Source: Euperipatoides rowelli
Taxonomy: Eukaryota; Onychophora; Udeonychophora; Euonychophora; Peripatopsidae
Length of the DNA stretch: 11,046 bases
Assembly (NCBI GenBank): GCA_003024985.2
Contig: PXIH01S0011131.1
Direction: 5' to 3' (one strand)
The notes under the pieces are model-generated. The model did no database searches. It was given only the letters and a program-made list of their open reading frames with translations, and was not told the DNA's origin. Numbering within the stretch: the stretch's first letter is position 1; every line of letters begins with the position of its first letter. Below, one piece after another: positions 1 to 8,091 of this stretch. The translations under genes were made by a program, and so were the position numbers.

Positions 1-325
1 GGTTTTTGCCTGTTCTGTAGATTAACCGGTTACCTGGATAATCAACAACCCTAGTAAAAATGTAGCTGAGCCAAAAATAAAAATTGTGGTAAGATCTGAA
101 AAGTAAAATAAATCCCTTTACAAAATAACTGGCTTCTGTACTCACTTATGCTAACATTTATAAATAAAAGATACATCATTGAATTTTTAAAATTGTGGGA
201 ACATTTTTTTTCTTACTTAGGCTACAGTATAATAAAAATGGAGTTAAGAAAAGTCAGCCTCAAATGTTTTAACGCATGTTTATTTATTACACAATAAATG
301 AAATTAATCATTACTGAAAGAAAAG

Positions 326-363
326 ACATAACATAGGCTTTAAAATATAAGCCTATGTTATGT
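326..363. repeat. Perfect inverted repeat, 15-bp arms, 8-base loop
   Basis: The arms ACATAACATAGGCTT (326-340) and its exact reverse complement (349-363) surround the loop TAAAATAT. This could be the end of a mobile element or a simple palindrome. It sits exactly at the edge of the GC-richer island that follows. Confidence 0.85.
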
Positions 364-600
364 AGTGTACTCGGTCTACAGATCTACCTCCCGATTTTTC
401 TATCCACCACCTCGCACTCTCATCTTCAGCCGTGTACCGGGTTACCGTCAACTTACAACCTCCCCGAGGCTGGATATGGGCCTTTTTGTCTTGCGGGAAC
501 ATGCAAGGGGCGTGACACACCCTTCAACTTGGACATCTATAGGCAGACAGCCGTTCTACGTGGCGGTGTATTCAAGGCCAAAGAATTTAGCCGTATTTTT
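364..600. other. Unclassified GC-richer island in the intron
   Basis: This stretch of about 240 bp is visibly richer in G and C than its surroundings, with words such as CTACCTCCCG, GTGTACCGGG, CCTCCCCGAGG and ACGTGGCGGTG. Two overlapping forward frames stay open for roughly 80-100 codons, but both lack recognisable domains and their openness is what a GC-richer patch would give by chance. I do not see tRNA A/B boxes, 5S rRNA or snRNA sequence. It may be a SINE, a fragment of a retroelement or a transferred piece of another gene. The function is unknown. Confidence 0.4.
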
Positions 601-1110
601 TAATTTTTTACCCATCCAAATGCAAATTTGGGGTAATAAGAAACAGATTTTTAAGTTCCCCATGATGAGATAGAAAAGAAAAAAATCCACTCGAAAGCCC
701 TTTAAATTAATTGCTAGCTCAGTTAAAAATACTGTATCTAGGAAAAAAAAAAAAATCTTATACAGTAGTTTATAGAACAACAGGTTTGATAAAAAGTGCT
801 ACTTTGGGTCGCTAAAAGCTTTCAGTAAACTTAAACATAATAAAACATCAATAAAGCAACTGAATTTTTTACAGCTTGTTGGTAAAGGGTTAAATACCTT
901 GTGAAATTTTTTTAGGTTTTTTCAAACAAGCAAGAAAGCAAAAATAAAATGTCTTTTATTACCCCATCTTCCTCTAATTGAGGAAACAATGAAACAGACC
1001 CTAACGTAGCAATATTCTGCTTGTCATTTTATATGTTGAATGACGTGCAACTGTCTTTGTCATATTTTTATTTCACTGAAAGAAATATTAAAAAGAATGA
1101 AAAGACTTAC

Positions 1111-1733
1111 TTTATAGTCTGGATTATCAATCATAGGTGGTTCCCATTCTCCATCCATTTCATCATCCCAATCTTCTGGCTTAACAGCATCTGGGTCAGC
1201 TATGTGCTCAGGCTTGTCATAGTCTTCAGGTTTTTTATCATCAGGATCATCAACCTTTTCTCTGTCATCCCAATCATCAGGCTTTTTTGCATCAGGATCT
1301 TTAATTTTCTTAGCAGGTAAAAATGTCCAGTCTTCTTCAAAACTTCCACTTTCTTCTTTCTTATTATCAATCTTTACTTCATATGTATTATCTGGATTTA
1401 CAATTAAAGTATAAAGGTGAGTAAATTCATCATCTTTACACCTAATTTCTTTGTTAATGAGCAGATTTTTGCCTTTATAATTGAAAATGACATGTACTTT
1501 TTTGGTTCCAGGGCCACAAATATCAGGGCCAAACATTATAAGGTATTGTGAATCTCCATTAAGACCACTGGGTTCAAAGTCCTTTCCAAAAACCTTTATA
1601 TAGCCACCACCACAATCAATTTTTTGTTCATGTTTAACCTGAAACTGCACAACTAGCTTCTTGCCCTCATTGCTAAAAGGTGGGAATGTGGCTGAGATAG
1701 CATAAAATCGGGCATCTTGGGATGTTTGTAAAC
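1111..1733 (-). CDS. CALR: Calreticulin, large internal exon: lectin core and first half of P-domain (partial gene)
   Basis: This exon encodes 208 residues of calreticulin, the calcium-binding lectin chaperone of the ER lumen that holds monoglucosylated glycoproteins for folding. It opens with the last two bases of a Gly codon split with the upstream exon (GLQTSQDARFY) and ends in phase 0 after NPDYK. Family signatures are plain: KHEQKIDCGGGYIK at residues 34-47, GPDICGPGTKKVHVIFNYKG at 69-88 and IRCKDDEFTHLYTLIV at 97-112. The disulfide pair (Cys41, Cys73), a third Cys (99) and the lectin-site residues Tyr45, Lys47, Tyr64 and Asp71 align with human precursor positions 105, 137, 163, 109, 111, 128 and 135. 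Three acidic type-1 P-domain repeats (DPDAKKPDDWD, DPDDKKPEDYD, DPDAVKPEDWD) precede the first type-2 repeat, GEWEPPMIDNPDY. The acceptor AG lies at 1735-1734 after a short T-rich tract; the donor is GTAAGT (1110-1105). Calnexin is excluded by the GPDICGPGTKK wording. The gene continues off the window, so intactness cannot be judged. Confidence 0.97.
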
Positions 1734-1740
1734 CTGAAAA

Positions 1741-2250
1741 AGAAATACTAGTAGTAATAGCAGTAGTAAGAATTGTGACAATGTTAATAGCAGCAGTAAT
1801 ATTATGGTGGTAGTGGTAATATCAGCAATAATATAATAGTGGTGGTAGTTGTAATATCAGCAGTAATTAATAACGTAATAGTAGTGGTAATAGCAGCAGT
1901 ACAGTAATATAATGGTGGTAGTGGTAATATCAGCAGTAATATAATAGTGGTAGTGGTAATATCAGTAATATAAGTGGTGATAGAGGTAATAATATAATAG
2001 TGGTAATATCAGCTAATACAATGGTAGTGGTAACATCAGCATTAATATAAATGGTGGTAATAGACTAATAGCTGCAATACTACTAGTGGTGGTAGTGGTA
2101 ATAGCAGCAATAATATAATAGTAGTTGTAATAGCTACAGTAATATAATGGTAGTGGTAATATCAGCTAATATAATGGTAACTAGTGGTAATATCAACAGT
2201 AATATAATAGTGGTGGTAGTGGTAATCAGTAATATAATAGGTGGTAGACT
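1741..2250. repeat. Degenerate GTGGTAATA-type tandem array, left part
   Basis: The stretch is built of imperfect repeats of words such as GTGGTAATATCAGCAG and TAATATAATAGTGG, with underlying trinucleotide flavour (AAT, AGT, AGC). Units vary in length and order, so this is a decayed satellite rather than a clean microsatellite. It lies immediately beside the 3' splice site of the large calreticulin exon. The same array, in the same orientation, resumes at 5700 after the hAT-like insertion. Confidence 0.85.
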
Positions 2251-2310
2251 CAGTGTGGGATAGTTCCAGGAAAAAACGAACTAGTTGCAGTTCCTTTTAA
2301 AAAAAATAGT

Positions 2311-2456
2311 AACTAGTTCCTGTGCTTAGTTCCTGTTTTGAAAAAGGAACTAGTTCCAGTTCCTGTTCCTTTAAAAAAATAGTAACTAGTTCCTGTGCTT
2401 AGTTCCTGTTTTGAAAAAGGAACTAGTTCCAGTTCCAAGTTCCTTTTTCATTCCTT
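2311..2456. repeat. Two tandem copies of a 73-bp subterminal unit
   Basis: The unit starts AACTAGTTCCTGTGCTT at 2311 and again at 2384. It contains the palindrome GGAACTAGTTCC and TTAGTTCCTGTTTTG. A partial earlier copy is visible at about 2278-2310. Short iterated subterminal motifs are typical transposase-binding zones in hAT elements, and that is the likely role here. Confidence 0.8.
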
Positions 2457-3107
2457 TACCAGATCAAAAATATAGACAAAAAAAAAAAAGATTGTATTTT
2501 TTTTTATTATATTAATTGCTTTTAACTTAGTCTAAAAGCGTTTATTGTACACAAAATTACATTGTGTATACTTCACTCTTGGAGTATTAACAAATGCCAG
2601 CTTCATATTGAATTCCTACAATTTTTTTAATCTGATTTTTCCCAGAAAAAAAAAGGGGGGATGACTCGATACTTACCTCTTGTAACTTTATATTAAATAT
2701 CTACATTTTTGGTTGTTCTCATTTTTACAGGGGGGAGGGCATCTACCCCCTTTGTTACACCCATCCTGTGTGGATGCCCATGCTTGTGTGTATAGTATAC
2801 ACCAGTGTTTCCCAATTAAATTTAGCCACGAAACCCATTTATAATTATACGGTATATTATAAAATATAACGGAACCCCTATATATTTTAGTGTAGCTTGC
2901 ACATAAAATAATAATAATGCGCCGCAGGCAAAAAAAAATTTGTTCAAAGTCAAATACCTTTAAATTTGTCCTCTTTCATGTCTCATAAATTCAGCCACCC
3001 TGTTTTTTTATAATGTCTTTGCCCTGTATACGTGATTCTCAAGGGAAAAATAAGGTTTCCTCAAACTATTTATTTATTTTAATTCAAAAAGATTTAAGCC
3101 TAGGCTT

Positions 3108-3167
3108 AACAGTCTGATATAATTATGAAGAGTCTGATATAATTATTCTTAATTATATCGGACTGTT
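3108..3167. repeat. Hairpin with one duplicated arm
   Basis: AGTCTGATATAATTA occurs at 3111-3125 and again at 3131-3145. Its near-perfect reverse complement TAATTATATCGGACT lies at 3150-3164. The second copy and the right arm would form a 15-bp stem with a four-base loop and one G-T mismatch. The whole forms a small palindromic insertion in the inner hAT-like element. Confidence 0.75.
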
Positions 3168-3365
3168 TATTATTATTAGTATAAAAAATACAAAAAAGAA
3201 AAAAAATACAAAAATAAAATTAAAGTTTAAAAAATATGAAAGTTAAGTATTATTAGCTAATAAAAAACAAACACGGAACTTAACCAATTACAGAGCATAA
3301 CCACTCACAGCTGTTTGCATGATATTTTTAAGTTGTTCCCTATTATTTACCGTAGGTAGGTATTG

Positions 3366-3813
3366 CAGGGGCGGACTGACAAGCCCAGGGCCCACCCTGC
3401 TTACTTTAGTCTGGGGCCCAATTCTTCCCTTTTAGGTTAGGGTGACCAGATTTTCACAATAAAAACTGGGGACAGTTTAGCCGGGAAAGGCCGGAGATAT
3501 TTTCCTATGTTTAAGGGGGGGGGGTAATTACGGGGACATAATTCAACGGGGACGAAGGCCTCGCTCCAGGGACTGTCCCCGCAAAACTTGGACGTATGGT
3601 CACCCTAATTAGGATGAGTTTTTTTTATTTAATTGCCTTCTTTGCAAATTACAGAATATTGCAAAGACATTTTTATTGCTTCAGGGAAATAATCTTAGAG
3701 AAGAAATTTTAAAACATTTTTTTTTTACAAGTAAATTGCTTAAGCATTTTTTTTTTTTTAAAGATGGGCTGCAACCCATTAGCCCATTGTCACCAGCCAG
3801 TCAATCATCACTG
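3366..3813. mobile_element. Possible older hAT relic
   Basis: CAGGGGCGGACTGACAAGCCC at 3366 starts like the tip of a known style of hAT element. TTAGCCCATTGTCACCAGCC and CAGTCAATCATCACTG near 3778-3813 look like the matching other tip in poor repair. The flanking eight bases do not match (AGGTATTG against AATTATCC). The assignment rests on weak similarity of the ends only. Confidence 0.3.
3437..3608. mobile_element. 172-bp MITE with TTAGGGTGACC inverted ends
   Basis: TTAGGGTGACC at 3437-3447 is the exact reverse complement of GGTCACCCTAA at 3598-3608. Inside, ACTGGGGACAGT and GGGACTGTCCCC are also inverted copies, so much of the element can fold back. The GC-rich middle contains a run of G. 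No reading frame is plausible. The target duplication is unclear because the flanks blend into the inverted ends; TTA/TAA at the borders would fit Harbinger-type targets but may belong to the repeat itself. Confidence 0.65.
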
Positions 3814-4271
3814 AATTATCCTGTATAAAACATTTGAAGTCCATCTAGTTCAATTTATATAATTGATTCTCTTTAAGTAAAAAAAAAAAAAAAATTTATC
3901 ACAATTCTTATACATTACCTCTTTGCATCCTGCATCACGAGCTCAAAATTTAACACTGGCGCTAAATTTAAACTTTTATTTTAAAAACAAAAAAATATTT
4001 CCCTGCCCTGCCCATTTTTCCTCCCCCCCCCCCCAGTGGGGGGGCCACAAGAGGTAGGTACAGTAGTTGTATACAGCCGTTATAATTTGCAGGTTCTGGA
4101 TTACATATTATTATTGGGTTTATTAATAAAACAATTTAAATTACATGGTATAAAATACGATGTGAATAAAAAGATCTTAGCGCAGCTCGTTTAATACACA
4201 AGCTGTGCAGTAAAACTACCCGGACCCAAATATTGTCTCTTCCGCCAGTATGTTTCTACTCGGTGACGAAA

Positions 4272-4480
4272 CTACAATATTTTTTTGATCAAATTTTAAA
4301 CAATATTAGTATTATTTATGGAATTTTTATAATTTAGACATTTATTCTAGAAAAGAAAATGTAATTATTTAGCTTTATTGCGCTACAATATTTTAAACTT
4401 TTAATGTATAAATTTTTTTTAATTTTCTAATTTTTTCGCGGAACTCAAGAGTTCCGCGGAACACTAATTGGGAAACGCTG
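4272..4480. repeat. Internal duplicate of the inner element's right end
   Basis: This stretch parallels 4669-4902: both contain TACAATATTTTTT near the start, ACATTTATTCTAGAAAAG, AGCTTTATTGCG, ACTTTTAATGTA and the tip word ATTGGGAAAC. They differ by substitutions and by a block near the tip. A 22-base palindrome lies at 4437-4458 (CGCGGAACTC, AA, GAGTTCCGCG). Between the copies lie 188 bp (4481-4668) of unassigned sequence ending in an N. Confidence 0.85.
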
Positions 4481-4668
4481 GTCTAGGGAACAATTCAATG
4501 TTTAATAACCCTCCTAATTTGAACCAGTTTTGATTATGAAGAAATTGACTTATAGATACTGTTGTAACATGACTCAAATTGCATCTCCAATAGAAATGCA
4601 ATCCGGCCATCTTACATGCCTTATCTCAGCAACAGTGCCATTACAAATATCTCTGATATGCTTGTATN

Positions 4669-4902
4669 TACAATATTTTTTAATCAAATATTAAACAATA
4701 TTCGCATTATTTATGAAATTTTGATAATTTAGACATTTATTCTAGAAAAGAAAATGTAATTAATTAGCTTTATTGCGTTACAATATTTTTAACTTTTAAT
4801 GTAACTTATACATTTTTTTTAAATCTCTCATTTTTTCACGTAACCCTTGATTTTGTCTCGTGGAACCCCAGGGTNCCGGGGAACACCAATTGGGAAACAC
4901 TG
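4669..4902. repeat. Terminal copy of the inner element's right end
   Basis: This is the outer copy, whose tip CACTG directly abuts the GTATACAC target duplication. It is about 25 bp longer than the internal copy because of the block TCTCGTGGAACCCCAGGGT near the tip. It begins one base after the N at 4668 and contains another N at 4875. Confidence 0.8.
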
Positions 4903-5699
4903 GTATACACTATTCAGACTCAGTATATACTGTACATGCACATATAGAATGTGTATATTGTATTAATTAATATTTTAATAATAATCATTAAGCTTAATAA
5001 TAATCAACTTTCATTTATTTTCACCGGCAACACATCTTTTTTTAGATAAACAAACAATCATTTTGAAATTAGATTTAAAAACACCTAATTAATCTATAGT
5101 ACTACCGTAATTACAAGCTGGCAATTATTTAAATGATGGCAGGGTCTTACTTCTATGGCCATCTGCTGTAGCTTATCAAAAAAAATTATACAAATAATAA
5201 TATAACATTCAACTTTTTTTTTTTTATTGAAAGTAGGCTTTAAATTTTTGTCTTTTCTGTAGCCAGGAAAAAAAAAAAAAGATTTGTACGGATTATTTAA
5301 TTTTAATTTCACATGCTTAAATTGTCAAGTTGATGCTTGCATGACGTCACAACAATAAATGACTTTAAAATGTAATAAATTACTTTAAAAAAGTAAAAGA
5401 AATTTATGATTTTCAGATTATTTTAAACATTGATTTTCTAAAAAGAGAAATTTTGGATTTACAATGTAAGAAAGAAAAAGTTTATAATTAGATTTTAATT
5501 GTTATTTAGAATTTTTTTTTTTTCTGTTTAAACTAAATTATTTTGTAGAAATACAAAGGAACGATCATTATTTTCAAAATAAAAACTATTTTCTGGCGTT
5601 CGTTCCTATTTTTTAAAAAGGAACGAGTTCCTCGCGCGTTCTTTGAAAAAGGAACTGTTCCAAGAAACGAGCTTTTAAATTAGTTCCTACTCATCACTG

Positions 5700-5995
5700 G
5701 TGGAAGGAGTAATACTGTAGCAGTAATATAATAGTGGTAATATCAGCTACTATAATTGTAATGGTAATAGCAGTAATGGTGATAGTGGTAATATCAGCAG
5801 TAATATAAGTGGTGGGAATAGCAGCAGTAATATATTACTGCAGCTATTAGTGGTAATAGCAGTAATACAATAGTGGTAATATCAGCAAATATAATAGTGG
5901 TAATAGCTGTGTAATATGGTAGTGATAGTGGTAAAAATAATGGGAATAGAAGTACTAAGTGGTAATATAATAATAATAATAATAGCAGCAGCTAA
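5700..5995. repeat. Degenerate GTGGTAATA-type tandem array, right part
   Basis: The same words as in the left part (GTGGTAATATCAGCAG, TAATATAATAGTGG) recur here in the same orientation. The array decays into a short (TAA)n run near 5965-5985 and then ordinary AT-rich intron. This is most simply the other half of the array split by the element at 2251-5699. Confidence 0.85.
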
Positions 5996-6328
5996 CTCAA
6001 ACTGCATTCAATGTATTAAAAAATACAGGAATTTTAAATTATTTCTGCCCACATTAACTGTGGAAATGAATTAATCATGAAAAACAGCAATGAAAAATAG
6101 CAATCTGGATACATAGGCCTATATTAAGTTGGCTATTGTATTATATTAATTCAACTTTCAGTAATATTTTAAAATTAATCAAGCTGATCAATATGCACTT
6201 TGTCTAATTGACAAAATATTTCAAAATTTTAGACAAAGAAACAAAAATGTTTTTTACATATAAAACCAAGTTTACTGCCCCATTTCTTCTCTATATTTAA
6301 AACAATTTCTATTAGAAGCAATAGTTAC

Positions 6329-6430
6329 CTTTATCCTTCTCGGGATCATTGTAAAATTTTCCAGCAGTCCATTCAAATGTACCATAATCTGATTTATGTT
6401 TTGACTGTATCCATCTTTTTCCCCAATCAG
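6329..6430 (-). CDS. CALR: Calreticulin, upstream exon encoding the early N-domain
   Basis: This 102-bp exon encodes DWGKRW, IQSKHKSDYGTFEW, TAGKFYNDPEKDK and the first base of a Gly codon. It matches the early mature N-domain of calreticulin, where the human protein has WTSRWIESKHKSDFGKF. It starts with two bases of a split codon and ends with one, so it joins in frame to the exon at 1111-1733 (DK-G-LQTSQ). As I recall, the human second exon is also 102 bp. The acceptor AG (6432-6431) follows an excellent pyrimidine tract, almost unbroken T in transcript sense, and the donor is GTAACT (6328-6323). The exon forms part of the beta-sandwich lectin fold in the ER lumen. The preceding exon, with the signal peptide and the FKEQF-type mature start, was sought on the minus strand up to 11046 and not found. 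Confidence 0.94.
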
Positions 6431-6916
6431 CTGGAAAAAAAAAAAAGAAAAAAACCATGAACATGATAAAAAAACAGTAGGCATATTGCACACAATTATT
6501 TTATAATCTAACTTTTCTAACAATTATGAATAGATGAATATACTGTAGCCTATATTTCAAGGGATAAAGTCATTTTAATATTCCATAAGAATTTACAGAA
6601 TTTGTTGCAAAAAATTAACATCTAAGGATTAGTAGGCCATAAATAATTTAAACATGAACTAATGTTAAAAATATAGCCTACATCTTGATTTTGTGAATTG
6701 AGCAGGTGGGTAAAAAAAAAAAAAAAAAAAAGTTAAATTTTGTTTAGAAAAACTAGACAATTTTTTTTTTAAAATTTCAAATTTAACTACCAGTAACCTA
6801 TTAATATATACCCAAGGGGTTCCCAATTTAAATACATTAAATTACAATTTTAGTTTTTGTGTGTATGCCTAATCAAAACCCTGGCAATGTTTAAGCTATT
6901 ATAATTGTATAAAAGA
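6431..6916 (-). other. Start of the next upstream calreticulin intron, nothing further recognised
   Basis: This intron extends from the acceptor at 6431-6434 past the right edge of the window. This first part is AT-rich with a 15-25 base T-rich tract (in transcript sense) beside the acceptor and a long A run near 6713-6731. I see no conserved element or gene. Confidence 0.7.
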
Positions 6917-8091
6917 GTGTTATACCTTGGACCTACACTGATCTTAGTCCAACCTAATAAATTTGTGTAAAATTAATGAATGAATTAAGAGATGATCACA
7001 ATGTTTTTGGTTTACAGTATATGATCCTTGTCAACAAGTACTGTAGAGATTTATAAAATAAGGATTTGATCACCAAAAAGTAAAGTTTTTTGAGTTAAAA
7101 CTTTTCATTCTATCTTATCAATTACAGTATTTGTTACAAAATCAAAATTCTGCTTGGAAGAGTATTGATAACAAAAGCTTCAAATCCCATTGTCTAATCC
7201 AAATTGCTGGGAAGCCATTATTTTACAAGTCACCAAGTGTTATACCTTGGACCTAATAAGAGTGTTGTACCTTGGACTGGTTCAAGGTACACCACCATTG
7301 CTAGGTCCAATAGTTGCTATTATGTTTTAAAACAACTTTTCTTTTTAAATTAACATCATTATTGTTTTGCAATCTTCTTTAACCTTATATAAACTTAATC
7401 CGAGTCTGATAAGGAAGTTGGGGATTTATTTGAAGAATCTGATCTTTCTGAAGATTTTACAGATTTGTATGATCCAGACAATGGAAAAATTGAAAATGGG
7501 GTTTATATAAAATAATTTATTTCTGAAATCATAGCTGTTTATGTTGTCAACTTGGAAGGAAAATATTTTGAGTTTAAAACTCCCAGAAATACACCATATG
7601 TTCAAGTGGAAGATTCCATCTATGAATTGAACAAAGATATGATAATCAAGCTTCCATCACTAGTGAATCAGCTTCAAAAGTTGTCATATGGAATTTACCT
7701 AACCAATTATATGTTGAATAAATTCTTAAAGCTGTTTTATGAAATCTAAAGTTAATGAGCTTTTATGTTTTATTGTTCTATTTACCTGTTACAACTCTAT
7801 TTCAAATATTAATGGAGTTTTTCTTTAGAAAATCTCTACATGGTCCAAATTACAGTACAACATGCCTAGGACCAATGTACAACACCCATGTTGTAGGCTA
7901 CCTTGGTTATAAAATTATTTTTTAATATTTAAAAAAAAAAAAAAATCAAGACAGGGCTGAGATAAATTTCCAGAAAAATATATGTGATGCATATTATCAT
8001 AGGAAATCAATAAAAAGCATTATATTTGCTTATTTTTATATACTAACTAAAGGAAAAATCAAAATGTCAAAATAGGACTTAGGTACAACAC
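6917..8091. mobile_element. Candidate DNA transposon with iterated 19-bp inverted motifs
   Basis: A motif GTGTTRTACCTTGGACCTA recurs five times. Three copies read forward (6917-6935, 7237-7255, 7262-7280, the last ending in GACTGG) and two reverse (7867-7885 and 8073-8091). A sixth, broken reverse word, CAAGGTACACCAC (7283-7295), gives a local hairpin with the third copy. The copies lie symmetrically around a broken ORF at 7399-7749. Inverted, iterated termini around a decayed protein region are what a DNA transposon leaves. I do not recognise the family, and no target duplication is clear at either pair of ends. Confidence 0.5.
7399..7749 (+). pseudogene. Broken ORF between the inverted motifs, possibly a piggyBac-like transposase remnant
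   Basis: One forward frame is open from 7399 to 7749 except for a single TAA at 7513-7515. The first 38 codons are strikingly acidic (EVGDLFEESDLSEDFTDLYDP is its core, read in two parts as EVGDLFEESD and LSEDFTDLYD). The second part, 77 codons, includes VYVVNLEGKYFEFKTPRNT and LQKLSYGIYLTNYMLNKFL. An acidic start and a G-x-x-L-x-x-(D/T)NY-type segment recall piggyBac transposases, where GxxLxxDNxFTS occurs, but the catalytic Asp is not present and the fragment is far shorter than a transposase. No in-frame ATG precedes the acidic part. It is read as a relic, family uncertain. Confidence 0.4.

Larger units (their letters stand above)
1..1110 (-). other. Calreticulin intron downstream of the large exon (partial)
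   Basis: The donor GTAAGT at 1110-1105 opens this intron and it runs off the left edge. I looked on the minus strand for the next calreticulin exon (GEWKP...NPDYKGTW-type repeats) and found none. The stretch 610-1104 is AT-rich with several A and T runs and no gene signal. The hairpin at 326-363 and the GC-richer island after it are listed separately. Confidence 0.8.
2803..4902. mobile_element. Inner hAT-like DNA transposon with perfect 8-bp target duplication
   Basis: The left tip is CAGTGTTTCCCAATTAAAT at 2803 and the right tip is ACCAATTGGGAAACACTG ending at 4902; the inverted match is CAGTGTTTCCCAATT. The 8-base flanks are identical, GTATACAC at 2795-2802 and 4903-4910, which is the hAT target-site length. 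The 2,100-bp interior has no intact ORF. It holds a MITE (3437-3608), a hairpin (3108-3167), a possible older hAT relic (about 3366-3813) and a second copy of its own right end (4272-4480). The tip of that internal copy, AACGCTG, has diverged. The element sits inside the one at 2251-5699, so it is younger. Confidence 0.85.
2251..5699. mobile_element. Outer hAT-like non-autonomous DNA transposon, interrupted by a second element
   Basis: The left end reads CAGTGTGGGATAGTTCC and the right end reads TAGTTCCTACTCATCACTG. The CAGTG/CACTG tips and the adjoining (T)AGTTCC/GGAACTA words are inverted copies, as in hAT elements. Next to each tip lies a zone rich in GGAAC and GTTCC words (2261-2460 and about 5555-5690). 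The GTGGTAATA-type array flanks both tips. Without the inner insertion (2100 bp plus one 8-bp duplication) the element would be about 1.34 kb. No transposase ORF is visible. I could not find a clean 8-bp target duplication; flanks GTGGTAGA (2241-2248) and GTGGAAGG (5700-5707) match at six of eight positions, but the left one is two bases away from the tip. Confidence 0.65.
1734..6328 (-). other. Calreticulin intron, 4,595 bp, filled with nested repeats
   Basis: This intron links the two calreticulin exons. The donor is GTAACT at 6328-6323 and the acceptor is TTTTTCAG ending at 1734. The two sides split one Gly codon. Most of the intron is mobile or repetitive: a split repeat array, two nested hAT-like elements and a MITE. 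Only about 330 bp next to the upstream exon (5996-6328) look like plain intron sequence; I see no conserved or coding signal there. Confidence 0.9.

Noticed and set aside
355-673. Two overlapping forward reading frames of 82 and 102 codons
   Set aside because: They overlap in different frames over the GC-richer patch, have no recognisable domain and run into plain intron; neither looks like a gene.
1021-1320. Forward reading frame of 99 codons
   Set aside because: It lies antisense to the calreticulin exon and is a shadow of its acidic repeats.
5094-5312. Reverse reading frame of 72 codons
   Set aside because: Lysine/phenylalanine runs come from poly-A and poly-T tracts in the outer hAT element; no domain is visible.
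1741-5995. CRISPR-like repeat array
   Set aside because: Units are degenerate, have no fixed repeat and spacer lengths, and lie in a eukaryotic intron.
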